The translations under genes were made by a program, and so were the position numbers. Under the pieces are notes generated by a model. The model made no database searches and was not told where the DNA came from. It saw only the letters and a program-made list of their open reading frames with translations. Below are positions 52,032 to 58,860 of a stretch of DNA of 64,000 nucleotides, piece after piece. The first letter of the stretch is position 1. Each line of letters begins with the position of its first letter. The stretch comes from Liolophura sinensis (Eukaryota > Mollusca > Polyplacophora > Chitonida > Chitonidae): contig NC_088297.1 in NCBI RefSeq assembly GCF_032854445.1, positions 14,993,335-15,057,334 of the forward strand, given 5' to 3'.

Positions 52032-54471
52032 GCACAATTTATTACAGCTCTATGGGGTACAACACTCGAGGGTTAAGTAAAGGTTAAGAGGTCAAACTCG
52101 ACAGAGACCCCCAAAAATGGACTATTTACGGTGGTAGTTATATATTATGGCTGCAGTAATAGCTGAAGTAATTAAGCAAGTTGAATGCTGAGAATCTTCA
52201 TTATGACGCATTCTTCTTGTTCTGTGGTGAATTAACGAGTGGCTACCGGTAAAACATGGACATATTTACCAGGTCATTTTGGGAGTGATCGGAGTATGGA
52301 ATCCTAGCCAGGCGACCGACTCTAATTGCTTTAGATGTTTATGATGGGCTGTGAGGATTGTACTGTAGAGTATGAAGGAGTCGTCGCTCAAATGGGAGCT
52401 CGGCCCTATCGATATTGGCTGGGAGAAGGAGCAAACTATTTTCTTTTTTAGATGAAGCCTATATCAGAGATGCGCAGAAGCATACGCTTTTCAAGGACAA
52501 ATTTCAGTAGTTAACGTAGATATCTCGAGTTTTAACAACATAGGAGTTTTATAGGTTCAGCTTATTTGAAATCGCTTTTTTTCTGCTAGAGAGGTGGGGG
52601 TGGGGGTGAGGGAGAGTGCCAGAGTTAAATATGTCAGGGTGTATGTTAGGTGCCTGGGTCATCAATGGCAGCGATGCATGCGGGCGGAGACCACCTACAC
52701 CCTGTATGACAACACTTGGAATGAATTATTTCAACTGGGTTAGAGTTGACTTTAGCCTGGGACACAAATGGTGAATAGATGTAAAGCGTTACCACTCAAT
52801 CGGTCAGTCTAAAGTCTTCTGGGCTGCTGACCCCAAAGTTTGCTTACCGATAATGTCAGTAAACATTTGTGAGCAGTTCGGGATATAATGCTCCTAATTA
52901 GTATGCTAGCCATAGAACCAACTTAAGATTAGCATCTCAACAATAAATACGTGAAAGCTTCTCTTCTGAGTTGCAAAGTCTACTAATTAGGTAGAGGGTT
53001 CAAATCCGTGATTTGTTTTCTTTTTGGGTATTTTTTTTCTTGCTATTCCTGGCTATCCTTCTGCTACTCAGGCAAACTTTGACCATGCCGTACAAATGAA
53101 TGTTATAACAGATTGGTTACCAGTTTGCTCTGAAGTGAGACGTTCTGTAAGGAAGTACCCAGTCAGTTTCCCAGGTAACATCACATTGATAAATGAATGG
53201 TTATGATTGGCATTACCAACCAGTTCAAAACAAAAGCGTAACCAGTCTGTTTCCAGATAATACGATGAGAAGTCAGTTACCAAATTGAACAGACTGATAT
53301 AGTTCGATGTGGAGCTGTTCTCTGACCATTTAGTACAAAACCTTAGGTACCGGAAGCCTTAATGCCGAATGTTCCATAATGTCTTTTATGCTTTTGTCGG
53401 TTTCAGTCTTAATTTTTTTTATTTATCTCATAGGTGGTTTACACCGTATTCAAAAATATTTCACGTATAAGACAGCTGGCTAACCTTCCCACGTGCGATC
53501 GGAGAGGAAGCTAGCATGAGCTGGACCTGAACTCACAGCTACCGCACTGGTGAGAGGTCCCAGAGTAATTGTGCTGTGATCGCATGCTAACCACTCGGCC
53601 AGAGTCATAGATACGACGATACAATGAGGAATTGCTAGTATAATAATACCTACTTTAAAGTTTGTCAACATGGAAAACGATATGCAACCACGGAAAAGGG
53701 TTAAACGTTCGGTATGCATGCATGAGAGTGGAATCAAATGTTTTCCCTTTTATAACATGCAGTGGCTGTGAGTTCAAGCCCAGCTCCTGCTAGCTTCCTC
53801 TCCGGTCGTACGTGTGGAAGTCTTGCAGCAACATGCGGATGGTCGTGGGTTTCAGAGCCCAGTTTCCTCCACCATAATGCTGGCCCTCGTCGCTTAAGTA
53901 AAATATTCTCGAATATCGGGCCCACTGGGTTGCGTGAAGGAAGTATTAAAAACAAATATTTTACGTAACTTTGTAACAATAGATGGATATGAAGTGCTAA
54001 AATATGCAGCCGGTTGGGTCAAATAAGTATGCAAGAATAGACAGTTATGCGTAATTCCTATATAAGTGACTTCGAGCTCTTGATCTCAGAATAATGTATG
54101 GAAATAATGTATCGAATAAATAGTGCTATAAAAACGATCTTAGTCCCTTCTGACAAAATTATTCCGCAACAGCAACATACCCTAACATAATCAATTCCTA
54201 TTACCGGTACATTGTAGAGTTTCAATAACTGAAGTCCGATGCGGAGTGACTTACATGAACTGCGTTAACGATACACAACATACACACAGTTTCTGTTAAT
54301 TACAAAAAGAAATTTACCAAACAAATTGCTCCCCTGGATTTGCAAAGCCATCCTGTGTTAGATCACTATAATTCTGATAAAATGGGTATATTGTAAACAG
54401 AACATACCTGTTGGTAAAAGCAGAAAGAGTCGCCAAGCGGCGATCGCCAGCATCTTCGACCGTACGCCCAT
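33515..54471 (-). CDS. Gene B: secreted tandem PEBP-like / methionine-rich repeat protein (18 exons, complete)
   Basis: Assembled from 18 exons with GT-AG borders and matching phases: 54408-54471, 50703-50835, 49925-50025, 49032-49293, 47350-47507, 45931-46036, 45322-45596, 44571-44838, 43937-44103, 43159-43299, 42316-42435, 41880-41933, 39564-41567, 38964-38994, 38581-38643, 37639-37752, 37027-37047, 33515-33576. The product is about 1381 residues: a signal peptide (1-21), PEBP-like module 1 (about 22-239), module 2 (about 240-511), a Cys-containing linker (512-558) and a Met/Lys/Glu-rich tail (559-1381) with a 58-residue tandem repeat. Two single-base deletions in exon 13 interrupt the frame in this assembly; allowing for them, the exon lengths sum to a multiple of three and every junction phase fits. 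The protein is probably secreted. Its function is unknown; a structural, matrix or redox role is speculation. Gene A downstream is its paralogue. Confidence 0.82.
34100..34737. other. Intron 17 of gene B: non-coding, possible repeat
   Basis: This lies in the intron between exons 17 and 18 of gene B (33577-37026). AT-rich with no coding signal; phrases such as TGACGTCACAACTTCGAC and AACGGTTCTAACGAG hint at an old element. Confidence 0.4.
34738..35018 (-). mobile_element. SINE family 1, full length
   Basis: Tail (TTTA)n on plus, TTTACGCCGTACTCAAG, GACGGCCAGCATTTTGG, GGAAGCCAGCATGAGCTGG, and head ending GGCCACGGAGC followed by an 18-base C run. It lies in gene B intron 17. Confidence 0.85.
35019..37026. 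other. Remainder of gene B intron 17
   Basis: No exon found. It contains short repeats of GTGAAAAAGGTTACAACAAAA-like words at 35800-35900 and TATGCAAGG/GGCATAA words at 35290-35420. Confidence 0.5.
37027..37047 (-). CDS. Gene B exon 17: 21-base micro-exon
   Basis: The acceptor is AATTTCAG and the donor G|GTATGT. Seven codons reading EKEAKNE keep phase 1 on both sides, so the exon can be skipped without a frameshift. It is supported by the good splice sites and lysine/glutamate-rich content. Confidence 0.6.
37450..37556 (-). mobile_element. SINE family 1 remnant
   Basis: Degenerate body with AATATTTCATCTATGTGACG, AGCATTAAGGTGGGACGAAAC and AGACCTTCCCATCTACGAC; both ends lost. It is in the intron just downstream of gene B exon 16. 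Confidence 0.55.
37639..37752 (-). CDS. Gene B exon 16: Met/Lys-rich exon
   Basis: 114 bases, phase 1 to 1. It encodes EEELKKGPDSKCGMMMKELM, then a Met/Lys helix to FMDMQE. The acceptor region (TTTTTTCAG) is repeated three more times upstream in the intron at 37765-37970. Confidence 0.78.
37765..37970. repeat. 64-base tandem repeat containing copies of the exon 16 splice acceptor
   Basis: Three units of ATATCGAAAAATAATTAACG, TGGAAGAAGGTATAAAATG and an A-rich end. The unit starts with CTGAAAAA on plus, the reverse complement of the TTTTTCAG acceptor used by exon 16 at 37753. Confidence 0.85.
38395..38440. repeat. GGGA-rich simple repeat
   Basis: A G-rich run (GGGGGGAGGGAGGGGAGGAAG and on), in the intron between exons 15 and 16 of gene B. 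Confidence 0.8.
38581..38643 (-). CDS. Gene B exon 15: short Met/Lys-rich exon
   Basis: 63 bases, phase 1 to 1, acceptor TCGTTTAG, donor G|GTTAGT. It encodes KLDMVHDIMKKKMALEKMC, ending with a Cys near the junction. Confidence 0.72.
38964..38994 (-). CDS. Gene B exon 14: 31-base micro-exon
   Basis: The acceptor is GCTTTTAG and the donor G|GTACAT. It reads AFLTKHMAMK. It is the only visible exon that takes phase 0 (end of exon 13) to phase 1 (start of exon 15), which supports it despite its size. The assembly gap lies in the preceding intron, so another phase 0-0 exon could be hidden there. Confidence 0.6.
39093..39292. other. Assembly gap, 200 N
   Basis: Exactly 200 undefined bases, a round size that suggests an arbitrary gap. 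It lies in the gene B intron between exons 13 and 14, right after the long repeat exon. The translated X frames across it have no meaning. Confidence 0.98.
39564..41567 (-). CDS. Gene B exon 13: large Met/Trp/Lys repeat exon (two apparent frameshifts)
   Basis: A 2004-base exon with acceptor TCTTACAG and donor AAAA|GTAAGT. The first third holds divergent units (DWESKWDSWKNWGK, MMKEFWDKMKGGEKGG). Then come six near-identical units, normally 174 bases or 58 residues: a Trp half (DWDAKWESWKNWGKDEKK) and a helical half with 15 Met among 30 residues. One unit is four residues shorter. The tail is again divergent (KEFWDKMSKGGEKDKWEMM). Single G deletions against the unit consensus near 40752-40762 and 39973-39986 split it into three frames; allowing for both gives 668 codons and a phase 0 end. 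Antisense reading frames over this exon are shadows. Confidence 0.82.
41880..41933 (-). CDS. Gene B exon 12: short Met/Lys-rich exon
   Basis: 54-base symmetric phase 1 exon with acceptor TTTGTAG and donor G|GTATGA. It encodes DMKKEDMEMLIKKFLMD, an amphipathic helix. Confidence 0.72.
42316..42435 (-). CDS. Gene B exon 11: Met/Lys/Gly-rich
   Basis: Symmetric phase 1, acceptor TTAACTAG, donor G|GTAAGT. It encodes FSKEMKKWGDEKKGGEMGG, then MKDMGGKDDMKSMMG. Its start FSKEMKK matches the start FSQDKPYEM of gene A exon 12. Confidence 0.75.
43159..43299 (-). CDS. Gene B exon 10: Cys-containing helical linker
   Basis: Symmetric phase 1 exon of 141 bases, the same length as gene A exon 11. It encodes GRMLGECLPKFDAWK, a charged helix, and MKNMCPELGEHC. 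Three cysteines are visible before the Met-rich tail begins. Confidence 0.82.
43937..44103 (-). CDS. Gene B exon 9: C-terminal part of PEBP-like module 2
   Basis: Phases 2 to 1; 167 bases, the same length as gene A exon 10. It encodes RCNWDIRRLVKDKGLKLVGA then FQVKADPVSITHWV, equivalent to exon 5 in module 1 (RCDFDVLQFA ... FRVQEDEF). Confidence 0.83.
44165..44290 (-). mobile_element. SINE family 1 remnant
   Basis: TTTGATTGTTTTTAACGCTG, TCTCTCTTATACGATGGC and GGGATGCCCGGGGTAAATTAGC are diverged forms of the SINE 3' half. It lies in the intron between gene B exons 8 and 9. Confidence 0.5.
44571..44838 (-). CDS. Gene B exon 8: PEBP-like core of module 2
   Basis: Phases 1 to 2. DHWFTLLLVDQTITD, then WVVSNIKNTDLSSGDC, PYFPVLAPRG and ATFLLYKQ reproduce the PEBP core (LxMxDPDxP, WxVVNIxGxD, YxPxxPPxG, RYxFLLYxQ), with DQT in place of DPD and no HR before the LLYKQ strand. 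It aligns along its whole length with gene A exon 9. Confidence 0.86.
45322..45596 (-). CDS. Gene B exon 7: module 2 segment carrying a GDKM pentapeptide array
   Basis: Phases 2 to 1. The first 35 or so codons (DDEVYVKWN, FPSRKVRALPHVY) match gene A exon 8. Gene B then has an insertion of eight M-x-GDK pentapeptides (x = G, D or E) between about 45350 and 45477, absent from gene A, which makes this exon 275 bases against 113. The donor is G|GTCAGG. The antisense reading of the array is open but is a shadow. Confidence 0.8.
45931..46036 (-). CDS. Gene B exon 6: start of PEBP-like module 2
   Basis: Phases 1 to 2, with acceptor TCTTTCAG and donor AT|GTAAG. It encodes NPLIGDADLMIGMKAVF followed by EPLCARVFHYM, equivalent to exon 2 of module 1 (NPLVPE ... 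VCGQYIDV) and to gene A exon 7. Confidence 0.82.
46478..46845. repeat. 46-base tandem repeat, about 8 copies
   Basis: Units read TTGTTATACTGCAATCCC, CAAAAGGGCC and a CCACCATTTACCCAG end. Downstream frames are by-products. It is in the intron between gene B exons 5 and 6. Confidence 0.9.
47105..47330. mobile_element. Degenerate MITE related to the element at 8724-8976
   Basis: Shares AATCTGTTAATTT, CTGCTGTCTGAGTGATGC and GTGTGCTATATTTAACAGA with the gene A copy. The ends are weakly inverted. It lies 20 bases past the gene B exon 5 donor, in the homologous intron. Confidence 0.6.
47350..47507 (-). CDS. Gene B exon 5: C-terminal part of PEBP-like module 1
   Basis: Phases 2 to 1, with donor A|GTAAGT. 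RCDFDVLQFAMNNSLNLVFA and the following GGF/EDEF resemble the PEBP C-terminal segment (F-x-x-x-x-F-A then an aromatic-rich NFFxAxxD block). Gene A exon 6 is the orthologous position. Confidence 0.82.
47559..47796 (+). mobile_element. SINE family 1
   Basis: Head GTGATTAGCGAGTCAACG, B box GAGGTCGAGTCCAGCTC, body CAACCTGCGGATGGTCGTG and ACCATAATGCTGGCCGTCG, end CCAATCAAACAAACAC. In the intron between gene B exons 4 and 5. Confidence 0.8.
47919..48500. repeat. 82-base tandem repeat, about 7 copies, with a degenerate tail to about 48930
   Basis: Units contain AAGATGTCTTACTACTGT, AAAACTTTATATCTGTTACG, ACCAGTATACTGTAAATTGC and AGATTTCGTACTACTG. The tail to 48930 has looser TTACTACTGTAAA-type words. 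Confidence 0.9.
49032..49293 (-). CDS. Gene B exon 4: PEBP-like core of module 1
   Basis: The acceptor is TTTTCAG and the donor AG|GTATAG, phases 1 to 2. The order KLYTYLVVDQS, then VNVRGGDINTG, then SGIHVLVYSQP, then ECGLGLR follows the PEBP fold (LxMxDPDxP, hxVNIxGxDxxxG, GxHRYxFLLYxQ). The usual DPDxP is replaced by DQS, and GxHR by GIHV. In gene A this exon is divided by an extra intron. Confidence 0.82.
49661..49750. repeat. (GTAT)n then (GGAT)n microsatellite
   Basis: About 12 GTAT units followed by about 8 GGAT units, in the intron between gene B exons 3 and 4. Confidence 0.95.
49925..50025 (-). CDS. Gene B exon 3: PEBP-like module 1, second exon
   Basis: The acceptor is TTCTACAG and the donor GTAAGT, phases 2 to 1. 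It encodes a charged segment ending RTAPQVQFTGLDT, matching ARVPPQVTIQGSAS in gene A exon 3. Confidence 0.78.
50703..50835 (-). CDS. Gene B exon 2: start of PEBP-like module 1
   Basis: The acceptor is TTACAG and the donor GTAAGT, phases 1 to 2. It encodes a segment containing NPLVPENF, then YRTAADKVGSVCGQYIDV. It aligns with gene A exon 2 (NPLFPE, FRSATEKIGPVCNRYITV), sharing a Cys that probably forms a disulphide. Confidence 0.8.
50878..51078 (-). mobile_element. SINE family 1
   Basis: TTGTGTTATACCGTACTC near the tail, an internal deletion, then CAGCAAGAACTGGACTTGAAC, ACAGCGACCGCATTGG and head ending GGCCACGG. Just upstream of gene B exon 2 in intron 1. Confidence 0.75.
51441..51667 (-). 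mobile_element. SINE family 2 with an internal deletion
   Basis: GAGTGAGTGAG start on plus, CAGTCGTTGCACTATCCC, GCTGAACGCCAAGCGAGG, and a tRNA-like head ending CGGGGCAGG. In gene B intron 1. Confidence 0.75.
51943..52056. repeat. Palindrome with a long (AT)n centre
   Basis: The left arm CTGTAATAAATTGTGCCGAT and right arm ATCGGCACAATTTATTACAG are reverse complements apart from isolated changes, and flank about 60 bases of pure AT. The arms extend through CATAGA/CTATGG. A strong cruciform former, in intron 1 of gene B. Confidence 0.85.
52057..53414. other. Gene B intron 1, nothing recognised
   Basis: No exon or repeat family stands out. TAGGTAGAGGGTTCAAATCC at about 52988-53008 resembles a B box but lacks a full tRNA-like fold. 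Short repeated words ACCAGTTTG/CCAGTCTGTTTCC occur around 53120-53260. Confidence 0.5.
53415..53606 (-). mobile_element. SINE family 1, internally deleted
   Basis: Tail, TTTACACCGTATTC, ATATTTCACGTATAAGACAG, then GGAGAGGAAGCTAGCATGAG and CTCACAGCTACCGCACTGG, head ending CCACTCGGCC. In gene B intron 1. Confidence 0.75.
53757..53925 (+). mobile_element. SINE family 1 fragment
   Basis: Starts at the B-box region GTGAGTTCAAGCCCAGCTCC and runs through GCGGATGGTCGTGGG, CCACCATAATGCTGGCCC and AAAATATTCTCGAATATCG. In gene B intron 1, about 150 bases from the copy at 53415-53606 and in opposite orientation. Confidence 0.75.
54408..54471 (-). CDS. Gene B exon 1: start codon and signal peptide
   Basis: The ATG at 54471 opens 21 codons with a hydrophobic core (LAIAAWRLFLLL) and a small-residue end, as expected for a signal peptide. 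The donor is G|GTATGT, phase 1. Exon 1 of gene A has the same length (64 bases of coding sequence) and phase and shares the 12-mer ctggcgatcgcc. A second in-frame Met at codon 7 would also leave a signal-like segment. Confidence 0.75.
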
Positions 54472-54600
54472 GATCTCTACGCGCGATGATCCACGATAGC
54501 GTGCTCGGTCATGCTGTCAGGCGGGCCTTTTTAGGACCCAGGTGAATGTATGCATATGCATGAGACACACCCACTTGGCCACGCCCAACAATCCATCAGC
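54472..54600 (-). promoter_or_regulatory. Probable 5' UTR and proximal promoter of gene B
   Basis: Upstream of the gene B ATG on minus: GGGCGTGGCCAAGTGGGTG, an alternating ATGCATATGCATAC, and an A-rich CCTAAAAAGG that might act as a TATA-like or CArG-like box. Only position supports this. Confidence 0.28.
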
Positions 54601-57039
54601 CTTTTTTTTTTTGCATTTTTCATTCCACAAATATATTTCAAGTGCATGTGGGCATATATTTACTTCTACATAATACCCTTTTTGTCCGTAGAACTCGACC
54701 GTTATATTTTCTGGGAGGGGGTATTGCACGATGGAATGATATTAAGTAGATGCGTGCGTAGGGGTTTGCACAGGGGCTGTGCTAACGAAAATACGGTCTA
54801 AAGAGAGATACGTTCTCATGGCACTTTGTTCATTTTCAGTCTGTCTATTATTAGAAAATCCGATGAATGCTGGAGCGCCACCCAGCGTGCATGCAAAGTT
54901 TTACCTCTCTTCCAAAATGCAGCATAGGCCTAAGTATATGTACACCTCGATTGGGCATAAGAAATTAAGTGGATAATAAAATAAGTGGTTTAAACATTTT
55001 ATAATATTTCGGTATGTGTCCAAATACTTTTATGTTCTAACACGATGATGTAAAAGCATCAGTTTTTACTTTCATCTTCTTTGATTATCTATTTTTTTTC
55101 AAAATAAATAAATACATAAAAGAGATGTTAATTTGTGCAGACACTAGAATAGGTTTTCAAGGTCAACTGAAAAGTACCCCTGCTACTATCTGCATGTATG
55201 TCACATAGCTGAGAAGGAGTTAGCCATACGGACGGTATGTAAGCCTGCCTCGTGATTTTGAAAAGAATTAGCCTAGCCTATGCGCCACGAGGTGTACAGA
55301 ATACCGAGAGTATTCAGGTGCACAGTCAGTGGATTAATCATAAGAGAGCGTACATTTTAATCCACAGGTGAAAATATGTGTACAAAAAGGGGCGGGGCTT
55401 GATTGACATTAAGGTACAACCTCGTCGGGGAACATGTGGGTTTTCTCTCAGCACTACAGGCAAAGTAAGGCTATATATAGCTATATTTCCAAGGTCTGTG
55501 AGGTCGTTGATTCAGGCGATTCGTGGATATTTTAATCCATTTTAACATCACATGACCGTAAGGCTTAAAATAACTTGTTTGGAGCTTGAAATAGAGAAGA
55601 TTTTTCTAATATTTTGAGGAGATGTCCGGCAAAAATAGACGGCAAAAACTTATAGGTATATACATGTTAAAATAAAAACTACCTCCAGTAGACATGTAAC
55701 ATTTTTTTTTTCTATGAAGCAGAAATGTTTCGGAGAAAACGTTGCAAACGTCAAAGTTGTAACAAGGATGCCGGCATATAGGATGGGATACAGATTTTGT
55801 GTTTTCTGATATAATTTTCATCACCGTAACCCCAGTGACCTCGGCGTTGTTCACAACAATAATTGCTGGTGGTGGAAGTTATGTAGAATGCTTCAGCGCA
55901 CGTTAGAAAGCGCAAACGGCCACATGAGCGTCTTCGACCGAAAAAGGCTCCACAGAGAAGACATATTAGAGTGCACCCAAGGAAGGTCATTGAGCAAAGA
56001 CACTGCTTTGCTACTATATCCTTATATAGCTTTTCTAATTGTGTTAATGTGAAATCTTTTTGCTGTTTGTATTTCTTTCCCATTTACAAACAATTTTTTT
56101 CTCGACAGTATCCTTAATGGGAAACTAAGTGCGGAAGCAAATTGCGGAACTCCCAAATGTTACGTTGTGCGTGGCCTTTACAAAAAACAACCTTTAACTT
56201 CTACCTGATAATTGATTAAGCGTATAGTTGATTGACCGCACGAATTTTCACGCGTTGTATGTGTGCGACTGCTCCTGTGTGTACCTATGGCTACGACCCG
56301 GGCACACCGCTCTGTTAGCCCAAAACCATGTGGTTGCGGCCAGCTAAGCAAAGACCCTCTGTTTACATTCAGTGGAAGTCTTCCGTCCATTCAATCCAAC
56401 GCACGACTCTGCCCTTTATTTCTTTGCTTGCTTAGATTCATTGGGTGACAGTATATAATCTACAGCGGCATATATTAAGGGTCAAAGCGTTAGAAGTGTT
56501 ATATACAATGGCGTATGCCAAAATGACGAAGCAGAAATTGAGTATCCAGCATACACAGTAATTTCGGGTTGATAATAAGTGTGTTAGCGGTGTCCATGAC
56601 TCACTGTCTTATAAGAACAACAAACGTCGTGAGCCGACTTATCTATTTTCGACTAACCCTCTGTATTTACTTCTGGCACATATCTATACCGTTGTTCCAA
56701 TTTCCATATACACACGATTGGTACGGATCAACCTTTCCTTTTAGCTGAATCTTTCAGCTAAAAAGATTCAGCTAAAAAAAATGCTGAAAGATGTTGTTTG
56801 CCTAAAAGTAGCTGCTATCATATTTAACCAAACATTTATTTGAGCGAGACAGTTTTCGGCAAAGAAATACACATCTTACAGCACTCCATGTATCGGGCAT
56901 TATACTCGATACGTCTGATTTGCATTCATACTATCATTTGCATGTATATACTTTCTTGGTTCTTCAGTGGTTTTGTTAAACGTCCATTTTGGTCGACGGA
57001 AGGTTATCTGGGTGTCTGTGGGTATACGCCTTTGTGTAT
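54601..57039. other. Upstream intergenic DNA of gene B, no gene recognised
   Basis: Open frames here (for example 55751-56083 minus) have no recognisable motif, no convincing splice context and no paralogue. A short inverted repeat TTTCAGCTAAAAAGATTCAGC lies near 56750-56780. Confidence 0.45.
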
Positions 57040-57248
57040 GTGGTTGCGGTCGCTGTGAGTTCAAGTCCAGCGCATGCTGGCTTCCTCTCCGGCCGTAAGT
57101 GGGAAGGTCTGCCAGTAACCTGCGGATGCTCGTGGGTTTCGCCCGGGCTCTGCCAGGTTTCCTCCTACCATAATGGCGGCCGCCGTCGTATAAGTGAAAT
57201 ATTCTTGAGTGCGGCGTAAAACACCAGTCAAATAAATAAATACATAAA
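57040..57248 (+). mobile_element. SINE family 1, lacking the A-box part
   Basis: CGCTGTGAGTTCAAGTCCAG, CTGGCTTCCTCTCCGGCCG, CCATAATGGCGGCCGCCGTC, GTATAAGTGAAATATTCTTG and a CAAATAAATAAATAC tail. Confidence 0.82.
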
Positions 57249-57387
57249 TCTTACCGAGGACAGATTAAACTACAATTAAATTCTGGGTATTCTTCATCAA
57301 GGTTTTTTAAATTTTCCTAAAATGTTTTTTCGTAATTATATTGCCTGTTGGCAATTATATACAATACATATAAAAATAAAGTTATGA

Positions 57388-57742
57388 GTGAGTGAGTGCT
57401 TGGAGTTTAACGTCGTACTTAACAATTGTTCAGTCATATGACGGCGAAGGAATCTTTAGAGTGCATGTAATGTGCCTCCTTGTTGCAGGACGGATTTCCA
57501 CTGTTCTTTTATCTTGTGCTGCTTCACTGAGACGACGACTTAACGAAGGCAAGTAAGCCGCCCCGCCCGAGCCATTTTACTGATACGGATCAACAGTAGT
57601 TGCACTATCTCCTTCATGCTGAACGCCAAGCGAGAAAGTTACAACTTCGTCTTTTAAAGTCTTATGTGTGACTCGACGAGGATTGACCCTGGATCTACCG
57701 CTTCGGAGCGGGCGCTCTACCACTGTGCTATCGAGACGGTAA
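57388..57742 (-). mobile_element. SINE family 2, nearly full length
   Basis: GAGTGAGTGCTTGGAGTTTAAC, GTGCATGTAATGTGCCTCC, GAACGCCAAGCGAGAAAG, and a tRNA-like head on minus with GTGGTAGAGCGCCCGC. Best copy of this family in the window. Confidence 0.82.
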
Positions 57743-57779
57743 TGAAGTTATGAGATTTACAAAGCGAGCTGTGCAAATG

Positions 57780-58260
57780 AAGGTGCTGCCCTTGAACAAT
57801 TTAAAATGCGCAATGATCTTGATCAACCAAAATGTGAATCTTGAACAAGTGGATATGCACACTCACCTTAAACAAGTGAAAAAGTGCGCTGACCTTGAAC
57901 AAGTGTAAATGTGCACTGACCTTGAACAAGTGAAGTATGCACTGACTTTGAACAGGTGAAAGTATGAGTTGACCTTGAAAAATTGAGAATGCGCAATGAC
58001 CTTAAACAAAGGACAATGCCCACATAACTTGAACAAGTGAATGTCCACACCGATCATGAACAAGTGAATATGCGTACTGACGTTGAACAAGTGAACGTGT
58101 GCACTGACCTTGATCAAGTGAACATGCGCACTGACTATAGACAAGAGAATGAGTGCACTATGAACAAAAGTAACTGCGCACTGACCTTGAACAAAAGAAA
58201 GTACCCACTGACCTTGATCAATTGAATGTGTGCACTGACTATGAACAAAACTTAAGTGTT
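57780..58260. repeat. 27-base tandem repeat, about 17 copies
   Basis: Units resemble CACTGACCTTGAACAAGTGA plus AAATGTG. A 9-codon period gives open frames on both strands that are not genes. Confidence 0.9.
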
Positions 58261-58613
58261 GATCCATAAACTGCAAGTGCTCAGAAAGTCAAAATCAGGA
58301 AATGAAAGTACATTTTTCTGTCCTGGCTAAGTTTGCATGTTTAACTGAGTTTTAAGACGCAATTTGACAAATATGGGACCTCGATCACAATGCTGTCTTA
58401 GATTTAAGCCAGACTTAGTCTTAACTGGGTGGTGCTATTCAAAGGTCGTAAGACTCAAGTCAAAACTTCGAACACATATATCATTAAAATATTTTGGCTC
58501 TAGGAAAATGAACATCTGTACACTGATTCATTACCGCAGAAGAAAGTACCACCCACAATTTCTAGTTAATTAATTCAATTAATTAACTTAATTATTCAAA
58601 TCAGTATGAAACA

Positions 58614-58859
58614 TTAGTATCTCGATGTAGATATTATATAATCCGCAACAGCCCGGAAAATTTTAAATCGGTGATTATTAGGACTTTGCAACCCTTCAAC
58701 AGTAAGACGTTTTACACCCAGAGCGATTACCTGTTCCTGTAAAACGAATGTGTTACTAGTAAAATTGAAGCAATGGAGTAAATAATGAGATACAGTTTCC
58801 TCCATGTTACAGTAGTCACAAAAGCCGTTAGGATGTAACCCAATCATATGGAGTCTCAC
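58614..58859 (-). mobile_element. LINE (non-LTR retrotransposon) fragment, C-terminal end of the reverse-transcriptase protein
   Basis: An open frame reads GLHPNGFCDYCNMEETVSHY, then LLHCF and an alpha-helical tail. The C-x2-C ... E-T-x-x-H-x-L-x-x-C pattern is characteristic of the region after the reverse transcriptase domain in Jockey/CR1/I-type LINEs. A stop lies shortly upstream, and no reverse transcriptase motifs are seen, so this is a dead 5'-truncated copy. Confidence 0.6.
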
Positions 58860-58860
58860 A

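Noticed and set aside
55751..56083. 110-codon minus-strand frame with Cys-rich middle
   Set aside because: No recognisable domain, no signal peptide at the start, no splice support and no paralogue.
57863..58276. 137-codon minus-strand frame with HLFKVSAH-like repeats
   Set aside because: 27-base tandem repeat read in frame.
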